Shown: piece by piece, positions 17,785 through 27,241 of the stretch
How the letters are laid out: each line of letters starts with the position of its first letter
How positions within the stretch are numbered: the first letter of the stretch is position 1
NCBI GenBank assembly: GCA_904396155.1
Contig: CAJFOI010000048.1
Span: 30,396-94,395, forward strand
Reading direction: 5' to 3'
From: Candidatus Avispirillum faecium
Lineage (GTDB): Bacteria; Bacillota; Clostridia; Oscillospirales; CAG-272
Length of the DNA stretch: 64,000 nucleotides
Notes under the pieces: generated by a model
The model's input: only the letters and a program-made list of their open reading frames with translations
The model's database searches: none
Told to the model about the DNA's origin: nothing
Translations under genes and position numbers: made by a program

Positions 17785-18105
17785 TTAAGGCAAAACCTCA
17801 AAAAATGTTTTATAGTGATCCTCTGTAAAAAAGATCAATCCGTCGTTGGAATATACGATGCGCTTGGTGTTTCTGTACCCGGTGGTGTAGTCCACGTCGC
17901 ACGCATACCACCTACGGACGCTTTTCACCGGCAAATGCAAGTCCTCATTGTCATATACATCTCCCCCGATCATCTTTCCCGGCGCCACCATCGCCAAATT
18001 TCCTTTCTTCTGTTTCCATCCCAATGATTTTGCTTCATCTCTTGTCAAATAGTAGTCCGGCAGCCGGCCGTACACGGCCAGATACCGCCCCGGTCCGTTC
18101 AACAC
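17785..18105 (-). CDS. Barnase-like ribonuclease remnant, 5'-truncated and lacking the catalytic Glu
   Basis: Residues 9-104 align along the whole barnase fold: LPDYYLTRDEAKSLGW, GNLAMVAPGKMIGGD, YTTGYRN, RIVYSNDGLIFFTEDHYKTF. Barnase Arg83, Arg87 and His102 have counterparts (Arg78, Arg82, His97), but the general base Glu73 is Ala68 here (codon GCG at 17904-17902, one base from GAG). There is no signal peptide: the frame opens at a GTG right where a dispersed repeat begins, and about nine mature residues are also missing. The partner barstar is frameshifted. I read this as a decayed secreted RNase, not an active toxin. Confidence 0.8.
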   Translation of the reverse strand: MLNGPGRYLAVYGRLPDYYLTRDEAKSLGWKQKKGNLAMVAPGKMIGGDVYDNEDLHLPVKSVRRWYACDVDYTTGYRNTKRIVYSNDGLIFFTEDHYKTFFEVLP

Positions 18106-18107
18106 AT

Positions 18108-18262
18108 CTTGACAATCCCCCTGTCAGCGAAGCTGACATCCCCCCTTACACAAGGGGGACTTATTTATATGGAATCTTCCCTACAATAACAAAAGCCTCC
18201 CCTGTGGTGCAGCTCCACAGGAGAGGCCGGGGTGGTGCCGCAACAATGCTGCGGCGGAGGGG
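18108..18262. repeat. Dispersed intergenic repeat, copy 2
   Basis: The segment contains CCCCCTGTCAGCGAAGCTGAC, CCCCTTACACAAGGGGG and a block (18200-18255) that is the near-exact reverse complement of 9911-9970 (CTCCACAGGAGAGGC, GGGGTGGTGCCGCAAC). It abuts the truncated 5' end of the barnase-like gene and the 3' end of the SGNH hydrolase gene. Confidence 0.75.
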
Positions 18263-18265
18263 TTG

Positions 18266-18883
18266 TTATTTCTTATAATAAATATGGTCAAACGCGTTGG
18301 CATACAGGGTCCCGATCAGCTTGCAGCTGTTCAGCGTGGGATGCACCCCATCCTCCGACCAATACTGCACATCCCGTTCCACGCAGGCCGCTGCAAAGAT
18401 CCCGTCCAGGGGAATAAACGCATCCGCGTACTGGCGGGCCAGCTTGCGGGTGATCAATATTTTCGGGAAGACATCCTCCCGGAAGAATTCCTTATCCTGG
18501 ACCGGAAGCAAAAACTGCTCCAACATGAGAATTTTCGCATTTGTCTTTCTTTTGATCTCTTCCAAAATATACTGATAGTTTTCTTCAAATTTTTGATTGG
18601 GAAGCCACTCCCGCTTTTCTGCACGGTGCCACGTGTCATTTACCCCGATTAAAACAGAAACAAAATCCGGCTGAAGATCCGTGCACTGTTCCTTCCAGCA
18701 GGCGACTAAATCCCCGCTTTGCCTGCCGCTGAGTCCGTAATTCATAAATTCCAGTTCCAGATACGGATGACGGCTCTGGATCTCTCTTGCCGCATAATAG
18801 GCGTATCCGCCTCCCAGATGATGGCAGTCGCTGCGGTCCCGGCCGCCGTCTGTAATGGAATCTCCCTGAAACAAAATTCTCAT
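18266..18883 (-). CDS. SGNH/GDSL-family hydrolase
   Basis: This 205-aa protein shows the SGNH blocks: block I FQGDSITDGG with nucleophile Ser, block II NYGLSGRQSGDL with the oxyanion Gly, block III GVNDTW with Asn, and block V DGVHPTL with catalytic Asp and His. Such enzymes are esterases or acetylhydrolases, often acting on carbohydrate esters (rhamnogalacturonan acetylesterase-like). There is no signal peptide, so it is probably cytosolic. GAGGAGACG lies upstream. The substrate is unknown. Confidence 0.88.
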   Translation of the reverse strand: MRILFQGDSITDGGRDRSDCHHLGGGYAYYAAREIQSRHPYLELEFMNYGLSGRQSGDLVACWKEQCTDLQPDFVSVLIGVNDTWHRAEKREWLPNQKFEENYQYILEEIKRKTNAKILMLEQFLLPVQDKEFFREDVFPKILITRKLARQYADAFIPLDGIFAAACVERDVQYWSEDGVHPTLNSCKLIGTLYANAFDHIYYKK

Positions 18884-18912
18884 AATCGTCTCCTCTTTAT
18901 ATAAATGATTGC

Positions 18913-19407
18913 CTAATTTTCATCCCCCGGAATCCGGCCGGTACACTGCAGCCCGGCAAAGTCCCGCTGACGCAGCACCTCATAAACGCCTATCGCCACA
19001 GAATTGGACAAATTTAAGCTTCGCTGCCCCTCCCGCATGGGCAGGCGCACACAACGCGCATAATGCCGCCGGAGAAAATCCTCCGGAAGCCCCTTCGTCT
19101 CTTTACCGAACATCAAATATACGTTATCCGGATAATGTATTTCGGTATACTTTTTTTCGGCTTTTGTAGAAAAACAGAAAAATTCCGCGTCTGGATGCTT
19201 TGCAAAGAAATCCGAAAGGCCCTTATAATAATAAATATCCAGGCTGTGCCAGTAGTCCAGTCCCGCACGCTTGAGCTTTGCGTCGTCGATGCGAAATCCA
19301 AGGGGTTCGATCAAATGGAGAGACGCGCCGGTGGCTGCACAGGTGCGGGCAATATTCCCCGTATTCTGGGGAATCTCCGGCTCCACCAAAACAATATGGA
19401 TGTGCAT
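18913..19407 (-). CDS. trmL: tRNA (cytidine(34)-2'-O)-methyltransferase
   Basis: This 164-aa SpoU/TrmD-superfamily (SPOUT) protein has motif 1 VEPEIPQNTGNIARTCAATG, motif 2 YLMFGKETKGLP and motif 3 RSLNLSNSVAIGVYEVLRQ, which form the knotted SAM site. The short length without an extra RNA-binding domain is typical of TrmL (YibK/CspR), which methylates the wobble ribose of tRNA-Leu. It is transcribed divergently from secA from its own promoter. Confidence 0.92.
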   Translation of the reverse strand: MHIHIVLVEPEIPQNTGNIARTCAATGASLHLIEPLGFRIDDAKLKRAGLDYWHSLDIYYYKGLSDFFAKHPDAEFFCFSTKAEKKYTEIHYPDNVYLMFGKETKGLPEDFLRRHYARCVRLPMREGQRSLNLSNSVAIGVYEVLRQRDFAGLQCTGRIPGDEN

Positions 19408-19444
19408 ACTTTGTATCCTGTCTTTTCATCTTCTACTTAGTAGG

Positions 19445-19473
19445 ATTATAGCATCCCGCACTTTGTTTGTCTA
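19445..19473 (-). promoter_or_regulatory. trmL promoter
   Basis: On the minus strand TAGACA (19468-19473) and TATAAT (19445-19450) are 17 nt apart, 38 nt before the start codon. Confidence 0.75.
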
Positions 19474-19504
19474 TAGGAAACAATGTAAATTTTTTCTTTT
19501 TTTC

Positions 19505-19533
19505 TTTACAATCCGTCCTGGTTGTTGTAAAAT
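19505..19533 (+). promoter_or_regulatory. secA promoter
   Basis: TTTACA (19505-19510) and TAAAAT (19528-19533) are separated by 17 nt, about 115 nt upstream of secA and back to back with the trmL promoter. Confidence 0.7.
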
Positions 19534-19647
19534 AATTATGATTGGTGTATTTTATTTGTCTGGCCGGCAGAAATGCAGCAAGGCTGCAAATTCAGATTTC
19601 TGGGCCGCGCCGCACCGACAGGTGGGCGAAAGAAAGCGTGTTGGAAA

Positions 19648-22410
19648 ATGAGCCTTATTACAAAAATCTTCGGCACTTACAGTGACCATCAAATCAAAAA
19701 AATCCTTCCTATTGTGGATAAAATAGAAGCCCTGGCGCCAAAATACAAAGAGATGTCCGATGCAGATATGCGCGCCACTACCGACGCCCTGCGGGAAACG
19801 CTGCAAAAGGGACACACGCTGGACGAGATCCTGCCGGACGCCTACGCCCTGGTACGGGAGGCGGCCGACCGGGTGTTGGGCAAGCGTCCCTTCCGGGTAC
19901 AGCTCATGTGCGGCATTCTGCTCCATCAGGGAAGAGTGGCCGAAATGAAGACCGGTGAAGGAAAAACGCTGGTGGCAGCCCTGCCCGCTTACCTGAATGC
20001 CCTCACTGGCAAAGGAGTGCACATCGTCACCGTCAACGAATATCTTGCGAAGATGGGCCAGGAGGAAATCGGGCGCATCCATGAGTTTTTGGGACTGACC
20101 ACCGGCCTCATCGTTCACGATCAGACAAAGGAGGAAAAGAAGGCCGCCTATAACTGCGACATCACCTACGGCACCAACAATGAATTTGGGTTCGACTATC
20201 TGCGGGACAATATGGCCACCTATAAAGAAAATCAGACCCAGCGGGGGCATTCTTTTGCCATCGTGGACGAGGTGGACTCCATTCTTATCGACGAAGCCCG
20301 CACGCCGCTGATCATATCCGGCCACGGTACCAAAACAGATGAGCTGTATCAGCGGGCAGAGGCCCTGGCCCGCACCATGACCAAGTTTGTCATCAAAGAA
20401 CTGGATACCAAGGTGGAAAACGACCAGATTGAACAGGACTATATCGTAGATGAAAAGGCCCGTTCCTGTACCCTCACCGCAAACGGTATCAAAAAAGCGG
20501 AAGCCTTTTTCGGAATTGAAAACCTGTCTGATCCGGAAAATGCGGATATCTCCCACCACATTTATCAGGCCATCCGTGCCCACGGCATCATGAAGCGGGA
20601 CACGGACTATGTGGTGAACAACAACGAAGTGATGATCGTAGATACCTTTACCGGACGAATCATGCCCGGCCGCCGGTACTCCGACGGACTGCATCAGGCC
20701 ATTGAGGCAAAAGAGGGCGTGGAGATTCAAAGGGAAAACCGCACCATCGCTACCATCACCTTCCAAAACTACTTCAGAATGTACGATAAATTGTCCGGCA
20801 TGACCGGTACCGCACTTTCTGAAGAAAATGAATTTCGGGAGATCTATAATCTGGACGTAGTGGAGGTGCCCACCAATAAACCTATGATCCGGATAGACCA
20901 CAGCGACGTGGTCTATACTACCGTAGCAGGAAAGGACCGCGCCGTTATCCGTCAGATCGTGGAATGCCACAAGAAAGGGCAGCCCGTTCTGGTGGGTACC
21001 GTGTCCGTGGAAAAATCGGAAAGGCTTTCCCAAAAACTGAAGGCTGCCGGAATCCCCCATAATGTGCTCAATGCAAAATATCATGAAAAAGAAGCGGAAA
21101 TCGTGGCCCAGGCCGGAAAGCTGGGGGCCGTGACCATCTCCACCAACATGGCAGGACGCGGTACCGACATCCTGCTGGGCGGCAACGCGGAGTATCTTGC
21201 CAAGCAGCAGCTGCGCAAGGAAGGATATGAGGAAGAGATCGTCATGCTGGCCACCGGCTCCTCTCAGTCCGTTTCAGAGGAAGCGCTGGAGGCGAGAAAG
21301 CACTACCGCGAGCTTTACGGCAAATATAAGGAAGAAATCAAACCGGAGGCGGAAAAAGTCGTCGCGGCCGGGGGACTGTTCGTCATTGGTACGGAGCGGC
21401 ACGATGCACGCCGCATCGACAACCAGCTGCGTGGCCGAAGCGGACGGCAGGGCGACCCGGGGGAATCCCGCTTCTACCTGTCCCTGGAGGACGATTTGAT
21501 GCGTCTGTTCGGCAGCGAGAGGATCCTGGGGCTTGTATCCCGGCTGGGCATTACCGAGGACGACCCCATCGACGCCAGAATCCTTTCCAACTCTATTGAA
21601 AGCGCACAAAAGCGCCTGGAAGACCAGAACTTTGAGCGCAGAAAGAACGTCCTCGCCTACGACGATGTCATGAACCAGCAGCGCAAGGTGATCTATCAGC
21701 AACGGCAGGAGGTGCTGGAGGGTGGTTCCCTGCGGGAGAAAATGCTGGCCATGATCCAGTCTACCATCTCCGATTCCATTTCCCAGTTTCTGCATGAAGA
21801 CGATATGGCCCTCTGGGATATCGCCGCTCTGAAAAACAAATATATGGGGCTGCTCTGCCAGGAAAGCGATTTCAACGATCTGTCCGGCAAGCCGGAAGAG
21901 GTGCGGGAGCGTATCCGCACCCAGCTGTTGGACCGGGCCATGAAGCTCTACGAGGAAAAGGAGCAAAAGATCTTCGGAGAAGAGGTCTTCCGGGAAGTAG
22001 AGCGGGTGGTACTCCTGCGAAACGTGGACTCCAAATGGATGGATCATCTGGAGGCGATGGATTCTCTCATGGATTCCATCGGACTGCAGGCATATGCCCA
22101 GCGCAACCCTATCAGCGAATACAGAATTGCCGGAGCAGATCTCTTCGATGAAATGATCACCATGATCCGGGACGATACCGTTCGCATGCTCCTGTCCGTC
22201 ATGCCCCGCCCGCAGACCATGAAGCGGGAACAGATCATTCAGCCGGTATCGGCCGGATTTGCCGGCGCAGGAGACGGAACGCTCAAGAAAAAACCTGTGG
22301 TAAAAAAGGCTGCCGAGAAAATAGGGCGCAACGACCCCTGTCCCTGCGGCAGCGGCAAAAAATATAAAAAATGCTGCGGAGCAGGTACCAAAACCAATGA
22401 AAACACATAA
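19648..22410 (+). CDS. secA: Protein translocase ATPase SecA
   Basis: This 920-aa motor of the Sec pathway is full length. It has the DEAD nucleotide-binding domain (Walker A AEMKTGEGKTLVA, Walker B FAIVDEVDSILIDEARTPLIISG), the preprotein cross-linking domain, NBD2 (TNMAGRGTDILLGG, QLRGRSGRQGDPGESRFYLSLEDDL), helical scaffold/wing domains, and a C-terminal SEC-C zinc finger CPCGSGKKYKKCCG. It drives secreted proteins through SecYEG. The start at 19648 gives the normal SecA N-terminus; the frame extends upstream without family similarity. The ribosome site is weak. The stop overlaps the next gene by 14 nt. Confidence 0.96.
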   Translation: MSLITKIFGTYSDHQIKKILPIVDKIEALAPKYKEMSDADMRATTDALRETLQKGHTLDEILPDAYALVREAADRVLGKRPFRVQLMCGILLHQGRVAEMKTGEGKTLVAALPAYLNALTGKGVHIVTVNEYLAKMGQEEIGRIHEFLGLTTGLIVHDQTKEEKKAAYNCDITYGTNNEFGFDYLRDNMATYKENQTQRGHSFAIVDEVDSILIDEARTPLIISGHGTKTDELYQRAEALARTMTKFVIKELDTKVENDQIEQDYIVDEKARSCTLTANGIKKAEAFFGIENLSDPENADISHHIYQAIRAHGIMKRDTDYVVNNNEVMIVDTFTGRIMPGRRYSDGLHQAIEAKEGVEIQRENRTIATITFQNYFRMYDKLSGMTGTALSEENEFREIYNLDVVEVPTNKPMIRIDHSDVVYTTVAGKDRAVIRQIVECHKKGQPVLVGTVSVEKSERLSQKLKAAGIPHNVLNAKYHEKEAEIVAQAGKLGAVTISTNMAGRGTDILLGGNAEYLAKQQLRKEGYEEEIVMLATGSSQSVSEEALEARKHYRELYGKYKEEIKPEAEKVVAAGGLFVIGTERHDARRIDNQLRGRSGRQGDPGESRFYLSLEDDLMRLFGSERILGLVSRLGITEDDPIDARILSNSIESAQKRLEDQNFERRKNVLAYDDVMNQQRKVIYQQRQEVLEGGSLREKMLAMIQSTISDSISQFLHEDDMALWDIAALKNKYMGLLCQESDFNDLSGKPEEVRERIRTQLLDRAMKLYEEKEQKIFGEEVFREVERVVLLRNVDSKWMDHLEAMDSLMDSIGLQAYAQRNPISEYRIAGADLFDEMITMIRDDTVRMLLSVMPRPQTMKREQIIQPVSAGFAGAGDGTLKKKPVVKKAAEKIGRNDPCPCGSGKKYKKCCGAGTKTNENT

Positions 22411-23800
22411 ACAAAAAAAAGACCCCCTGGGTCTTTCCTGGATCGGCGCCGGCATGATCTTTCTGTTCAATCCACTCATCAACGTAGTGGACGTGCTGCC
22501 GGACTTTATCGGACTGTTTATGATCATGCACGGTCTGTCTAAAGTCGCGGAAGTGACCGATCATCTGGGAGACGCCCGGGACGGCTTTGCCAAGCTGGCC
22601 ATTGTCAGCCTGATACAGACAGGGATTGTTTTTACGCTTCCCTTCAATTCCGATTCCTATACCATGCTGATGGCCTTTTCCGTCAGTATCGTAAGTGCGA
22701 TTTACTTTGTACCAGCTGTCTCCCACTTGTTTGAAGGTTTTTCCTATATTTCCCTGCGCACCGGCGCCGCCTCCCCCAATGCCGTCCCCTCCAGAGGGGC
22801 TCTGCGGGGGAAAAATCAAAAGCATTCCAGCGTGACGGCCCTCCAAGTGCTCACCTACGCAGCGTTTTTTATACGCGCCGGAGGGGCTGTGCTGCCCCTT
22901 GTCCCAGGAATCTTTGTCAATGACTATGTGGGCGCGCCGGGTGTAAACTGGGCGCAGTACAGCGGCGTATTGTATGCGTTTGCCTGGGTCGCCGGATTTG
23001 CAGTGGGCATCCCCTGGCTGCTCCGTTTTCGTCGGTACATCAAGGGGATGTGCGCGGATCCGGTGCTCACTGAAACACTTTGGCAAAGATACAAAGAGGA
23101 AGTTTTGCCCAACAAGGGTTATCTTGCTGCAAAAAGGACCCGCATCCTGTTGATTCTGGCAATCGTCGCCTGCGGACTTACCTTTTGTATGTATGTGGAC
23201 TACGTAAATATCGTGCCCAATGCGTTTTCCGCGGCGTTTCTGATCGCTGTTTTTGCATTCCTGAAAAGGGAGGATAAAAAGCACGCGCTTTGGGGCATCG
23301 TACTGTCTGTTCTCCTGATCATAGCGTCCATTGTCACAGAGGTCCTCCTTGTAAACTATACCGGCGGGATCAACAATTACACGCCTGCATCCTTTGCAAT
23401 CGGCGTACAACGAGCCCGGGAGCTCTATCCTTGGATCATGGTCTCCTCCCTGGTCGAGGCAGTGCTGGCCCTCTCCGCATTCGCCGTATTGCTGTACCTG
23501 CTGCGGGGATTGCTTCGATCCCATATCGCCGCATACGCAGGCCGCTTTTACAGGACAGAGGAACAGGCAGCCGCAGAAATTGCCCGTTTGACGGGAGAAG
23601 TGCAAAGCCGGCTGCGGTTTACCGCTGTGGCAGGCGGCGCGGCGTTGCTTCTCAACGGGGTGTACGCATGCATCGCACCCTGGGCGCCGGTAATTTGGAT
23701 TTTGAACGCGATGGTCGTGGCTCTATTTACCTATGGGATGTACAAGGTATACGCATATATGCAGGAAAATCTGTACACGCGTATTTTGCGAAATTATTAA
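22397..23800 (+). CDS. Uncharacterised polytopic membrane protein
   Basis: I do not recognise the family. This 467-aa protein has about ten hydrophobic helices, starting with IGAGMIFLFNPLINVVDVLPDFIGLFMIM near residues 17-45 and ending with VIWILNAMVVALFTYGMYKVY. A basic loop (RGALRGKNQKH) follows the third helix. It overlaps secA by 14 nt, suggesting co-transcription, and is followed by a bidirectional terminator. No catalytic or transport motif is visible. Confidence 0.7.
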   Translation: MKTHKQKKDPLGLSWIGAGMIFLFNPLINVVDVLPDFIGLFMIMHGLSKVAEVTDHLGDARDGFAKLAIVSLIQTGIVFTLPFNSDSYTMLMAFSVSIVSAIYFVPAVSHLFEGFSYISLRTGAASPNAVPSRGALRGKNQKHSSVTALQVLTYAAFFIRAGGAVLPLVPGIFVNDYVGAPGVNWAQYSGVLYAFAWVAGFAVGIPWLLRFRRYIKGMCADPVLTETLWQRYKEEVLPNKGYLAAKRTRILLILAIVACGLTFCMYVDYVNIVPNAFSAAFLIAVFAFLKREDKKHALWGIVLSVLLIIASIVTEVLLVNYTGGINNYTPASFAIGVQRARELYPWIMVSSLVEAVLALSAFAVLLYLLRGLLRSHIAAYAGRFYRTEEQAAAEIARLTGEVQSRLRFTAVAGGAALLLNGVYACIAPWAPVIWILNAMVVALFTYGMYKVYAYMQENLYTRILRNY

Positions 23801-23803
23801 AAC

Positions 23804-23842
23804 ACGGGGCACAGCCAGCAGGCTGTGCCCCGTAGTATTTTT
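23804..23842. terminator. Bidirectional terminator
   Basis: A 13-bp stem (ACGGGGCACAGCC at 23804-23816 against 23821-23833) lies between convergent genes and is followed by TATTTTT on the plus strand. Confidence 0.85.
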
Positions 23843-23843
23843 A

Positions 23844-24689
23844 TCAAAGCCATTTTTTGCGCTTGAACAGCAGAATGAGAATCACACTGATCAAAATACT
23901 GACAACGATCACCGCCGGATATCCCAGCTTCCAATGAAGCTCCGGCATACCGACAAAGTTCATTCCATACCAGCCGGCGATCAGCGTCAGCGGCAAAAAC
24001 AAAACTGTCACAATGGTAAACACCCGCATGAGATCGTTTTGCCGTATGGAAAGCTGCGACTGATATTCTTCCCGCATCTGATTGACAATCTCCTGCAAAT
24101 TCTGCACGGCACGCAGATACCGGTCCGTCCGTGCACCCAAAATGGCAATACGCTTCAGCGTTTGTTTGGAAAGCAGTCGGTTGTCATTGGCATCCATCTC
24201 ATCGAAAATGGAATCCAGCTGTTCATAATAGCGTTTCAGGCGCAACAGTTCTTTGCGCCAGTTGCAAATCTGCGCAAGCACACCTCGTCCGCTGCCGGAA
24301 AGGACCCTTGCTTCCTCTTCACTGATCTGTGCCTCAAACCGATGCAGATATTCCATATCCCCCCTGAGCAGTCTAACAAAAAATGCATAGAGCAACTGTT
24401 CGTTCTGTGTGGCGTCGGGCGCTTCCAAATCTTCCAAGATACGATGGACGCACATTTCACCGGCCCGGTCCCTGCAGAAGAAAAACAAATCCTCCTTGTC
24501 CATATAGATGAGGATCTTGGAACTTTCTGTCCGCTCGCTGTGGACATCGTAGTAGTCAAAGGCCAGAAGATCAAAAACGTCATGACATTCAAAGCTCTCA
24601 CTCTCACATTCGTTTATGTAGTCAAAAACCTTCGGGTCCATATACGCTGCAGCTTTGTGCAGCTGCGCGTAGGTAAAAACCTGTCGCAT
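23844..24689 (-). CDS. corA: CorA-family divalent cation transporter
   Basis: This 281-aa protein has a long cytoplasmic helical domain and two C-terminal TM helices. The first ends in the signature YGMNF (GMN) after LPLTLIAGW, and the second is PAVIVVSILISVILILLF followed by a KRKKWL tail. CorA pentamers pass Mg2+ (or Co2+/Ni2+). The start at 24689 follows GGAGGAGAAAC; the frame extends upstream through a terminator without coding sense. The short acidic loop between helices (VGMPELHWKLGY) fits the family. Confidence 0.9.
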   Translation of the reverse strand: MRQVFTYAQLHKAAAYMDPKVFDYINECESESFECHDVFDLLAFDYYDVHSERTESSKILIYMDKEDLFFFCRDRAGEMCVHRILEDLEAPDATQNEQLLYAFFVRLLRGDMEYLHRFEAQISEEEARVLSGSGRGVLAQICNWRKELLRLKRYYEQLDSIFDEMDANDNRLLSKQTLKRIAILGARTDRYLRAVQNLQEIVNQMREEYQSQLSIRQNDLMRVFTIVTVLFLPLTLIAGWYGMNFVGMPELHWKLGYPAVIVVSILISVILILLFKRKKWL

Positions 24690-24728
24690 GTTTCTCCTCC
24701 TAATTCTTTCCTTTGCTCCCGCTTTCGG

Positions 24729-24752
24729 AAAAAGGCGAAGCATCGCTTCGCC
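24729..24752 (-). terminator. Terminator of the metNIQ-cysK operon
   Basis: On the minus strand GGCGAAGC, ATC-type loop and GCTTCGCC form an 8-bp stem (24734-24752) followed by TTTTT, 12 nt after the cysK stop. Confidence 0.8.
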
Positions 24753-24763
24753 CGGTCCGTATG

Positions 24764-25696
24764 TCACTGCGCGAAGAGCTCTCCCGACAAATACCGCTCT
24801 CCAGTATCCGGAAGCAGTACTACGACACGCTTTCCGGCATACGCGCTCTGCCGGGATAATTCCATCGCTGCCCACAGTGCCGCACCGGAGGAGATCCCCA
24901 CAAGGATCCCTTCCTCCCTGGCCGCAGCACGTGCAGCCCCAAAGGCATTTTCAGCAGACACCTGCACCACCTGATCATATACCGATGTATGCAAAACCCG
25001 GGGCACAAACCCCGCACCAATACCTTGCAGCTTATGCGGTCCCGCGGCACCTCCCGACAATACCGGGGATGCGTCCGGCTCCACAGCAACAATCTGAATA
25101 TCGGGGTTCTTTGACTTCAAATATTCCCCTGCCCCGGTAATGGTCCCGCCGGTACCCACACCGGCCACGAACACATCTACGCTGCCGTCCGTATCCTCCC
25201 AGATCTCCGGACCGGTGGTGCGCCGGTGGGCATCTGCATTGGCGGGATTGTCAAACTGTCCGGGAATAAAGCTGTCCGGATACTGTTTTGCCAGTTCTCC
25301 GGCCTTTGCAATGGCCCCCTGCATTCCCAACTTTCCATCCGTAAGCACGAGCCGGGCGCCGTATGCCTGCACAAGCCGCCTCCGCTCCAGAGACATGGTG
25401 TCCGGCATGACAATGATAACCCGATATCCCCGTGCGGCAGCTACCGCCGCAAGCCCGATCCCCGTATTTCCGGAAGTGGGCTCGATAATCACCGTTTCCG
25501 GCCCCAGAACTCCCTGCCTCTCGGCGTCGTCCAGCATGGCCAGCGCCACCCGGTCCTTTACGCTGCCCGCCGGATTGAAATACTCCAGCTTTGCCAGCAG
25601 CTCCGCCCGCAGACCATACCGTCGTGCAAGCCGCTCCAGCCGCAGCAGAGGCGTTTTCCCAATCAACTGCTCTACAGAAGTATAGATGTTCGCCAT
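24764..25696 (-). CDS. cysK: Cysteine synthase A (O-acetylserine sulfhydrylase)
   Basis: This 310-aa PLP enzyme has [12 protein letters not shown], the Schiff-base Lys in [14 protein letters not shown], the substrate loop [11 protein letters not shown] and the PLP-phosphate loop [16 protein letters not shown]. It makes cysteine from O-acetylserine and sulfide. The start at 25696 follows GGAGGAAGAAAA. Its place as last gene after metN-metI-metQ links methionine uptake with cysteine synthesis in one transcript. Confidence 0.93.
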   Translation of the reverse strand: MANIYTSVEQLIGKTPLLRLERLARRYGLRAELLAKLEYFNPAGSVKDRVALAMLDDAERQGVLGPETVIIEPTSGNTGIGLAAVAAARGYRVIIVMPDTMSLERRRLVQAYGARLVLTDGKLGMQGAIAKAGELAKQYPDSFIPGQFDNPANADAHRRTTGPEIWEDTDGSVDVFVAGVGTGGTITGAGEYLKSKNPDIQIVAVEPDASPVLSGGAAGPHKLQGIGAGFVPRVLHTSVYDQVVQVSAENAFGAARAAAREEGILVGISSGAALWAAMELSRQSAYAGKRVVVLLPDTGERYLSGELFAQ

Positions 25697-25714
25697 TTTT
25701 CTTCCCTCCATTCG

Positions 25715-26530
25715 TCAAAACTGAGGCACTACGGCACCCTCGTATTTCTCCTCCATAAAGGCCCGCACTTCTTCACTGCACACGGCCTTTACCAGCGCCT
25801 GGATCTTTTCCGTGTTTTCATTTCCCTCTTTCACTACGACCGCGTTGGTGTAGGTCCTTGCCATATCGGAATCCGCCGTCTCCGCAGCCAGCGCATCCTC
25901 GATCTGCAGCCCGCCGCCGATGGCGTAATTGCCGTTGATCACCGCGATATCCACATCCTCCAGAGAACGCACCTGCTGCGCCGCTTCGATCTCCCGGATC
26001 TGCAGATTTTTCTCATTTTTTTCGATATCCAGCACAGTCGCCTCCAGCCCCGCATCCTCGCGCAGCGTGATCAGCCCCTGGGCCTCCAGCAAAAACAGCG
26101 CTCTCGCCTCGTTGGTGGTATCGTTGGGGACGGTCACAGTTGCCCCCTCCGGAAGGGCGTCCAGAGAATCACATTTGCCGGCATATATGCCCATGGGTTC
26201 GTAGTGTACATCGGCAACGGAAACCAGGTGCGTCCCATTTTCCTCGTTGAAATCATCCAAATATTTCAGATGCTGGAAGTAGTTCGCATCCAACTCTCCG
26301 CTTTCCGTAGCCGTGTTGGGCAATACGTAATCGTTAAACTCCCGGATCTCCAGGGTGTACCCTTCCTTCTCCAAGACCTCTTTTGCCACCTCCAAAATTT
26401 CCGCATGGGGTGCAGGAGATGCGCCGACGACAATGGTCTTTTCATCCTTTGCACCGCCGCAGGCCGCAAGGCCGAAAACAGAAACTGCCGCAAGCGACAG
26501 AGCCGTGATGAGCGAAACAATCTTTTTCAT
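25715..26530 (-). CDS. metQ: MetQ-like methionine-binding lipoprotein
   Basis: This 271-aa protein has a type II signal peptide with lipobox LAAC (Cys about residue 24) followed by GGAKDEKTIVVGASPAPHAEIL, the NlpA/MetQ substrate-binding fold. FNDYVLPNTATESGELDANYFQH is the family hallmark segment. It captures methionine for the MetNI importer. It is a candidate substrate of the Lnt encoded at 1120-2778. It lies 45 nt downstream of metI. Confidence 0.93.
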   Translation of the reverse strand: MKKIVSLITALSLAAVSVFGLAACGGAKDEKTIVVGASPAPHAEILEVAKEVLEKEGYTLEIREFNDYVLPNTATESGELDANYFQHLKYLDDFNEENGTHLVSVADVHYEPMGIYAGKCDSLDALPEGATVTVPNDTTNEARALFLLEAQGLITLREDAGLEATVLDIEKNEKNLQIREIEAAQQVRSLEDVDIAVINGNYAIGGGLQIEDALAAETADSDMARTYTNAVVVKEGNENTEKIQALVKAVCSEEVRAFMEEKYEGAVVPQF

Positions 26531-26575
26531 AATATCATACCTTCTTTCTGATTTTATACATTATTAAATTTCTTT

Positions 26576-27241
26576 CTATCTTCTGATCCGCTTATCTGTT
26601 TTGAAGGCGACACGCATGCCCACCTCCTGAAAAATCTGCACAATCACAACCAAAATCAATACCGTGACCAGCATCACATCGTCCTCATAGCGGTAATACC
26701 CATAGTTGATGGCAATGGACCCCAATCCCCCGCCGCCGGTAAATCCGGCCATGGCTGAATACCCCAAAATCGTAGTGATAGCAATGGCACTGCCCACAAT
26801 GAGGGAAGGCTTTGCCTCCGGCAACAGTACCTTGCATACAATCTGGAAGGGGGAGGAACCCATCGATGCCGCCGCTTCGATAACTCCACCGTCCACTTCC
26901 TTCAGGGAAGACTCCACCATCCGCGCTACAAAGGGCGCTGCCGCCACCACCAGCGGCACAATGGTCGCCGTAGACCCGATGGTAGTCCCCGCGATCGCCC
27001 GGGTAAAAGGGATGATGGCAACCAGCAGCACGATAAAGGGAACAGATCGCAAAAGATTTACAACAGCACCCAGGATCTTGTTCAGTGGCTTATTTCGGCA
27101 AATGCCGTTTTCGTCCGTGATATATAGAATCACGCCCACCGGAATGCCGATGACATACGACGCCGCTGTGGAGACCACAACCATATACAATGTCTCAAGA
27201 ATCCCTGTCAGAAGGGTATCGATCATCCCGCTGTCCCACAT
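26576..27241 (-). CDS. metI: MetI-like ABC transporter permease
   Basis: This 221-aa protein has about five TM helices and the BPD permease coupling-loop motif EAAASMGSSPFQIVCKVLLPEAKPSLIVG. It forms the membrane channel of the MetNIQ methionine importer. The start at 27241 is set by AGGAGG six bases upstream; the ATG at 27247 would abut the ribosome site. It overlaps the metN 3' end by 47 nt, an unusually long overlap. Confidence 0.92.
   Translation of the reverse strand: MWDSGMIDTLLTGILETLYMVVVSTAASYVIGIPVGVILYITDENGICRNKPLNKILGAVVNLLRSVPFIVLLVAIIPFTRAIAGTTIGSTATIVPLVVAAAPFVARMVESSLKEVDGGVIEAAASMGSSPFQIVCKVLLPEAKPSLIVGSAIAITTILGYSAMAGFTGGGGLGSIAINYGYYRYEDDVMLVTVLILVVIVQIFQEVGMRVAFKTDKRIRR

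Noticed and set aside
17592-17801. 69-codon minus-strand ORF over the barstar region
   Set aside because: It is a third frame of the frameshifted barstar gene and carries none of its conserved residues.
19552-21084. Long antisense ORF opposite secA
   Set aside because: It mirrors SecA codons exactly; the residue pattern is typical of an antisense shadow, and it crosses the secA promoter.
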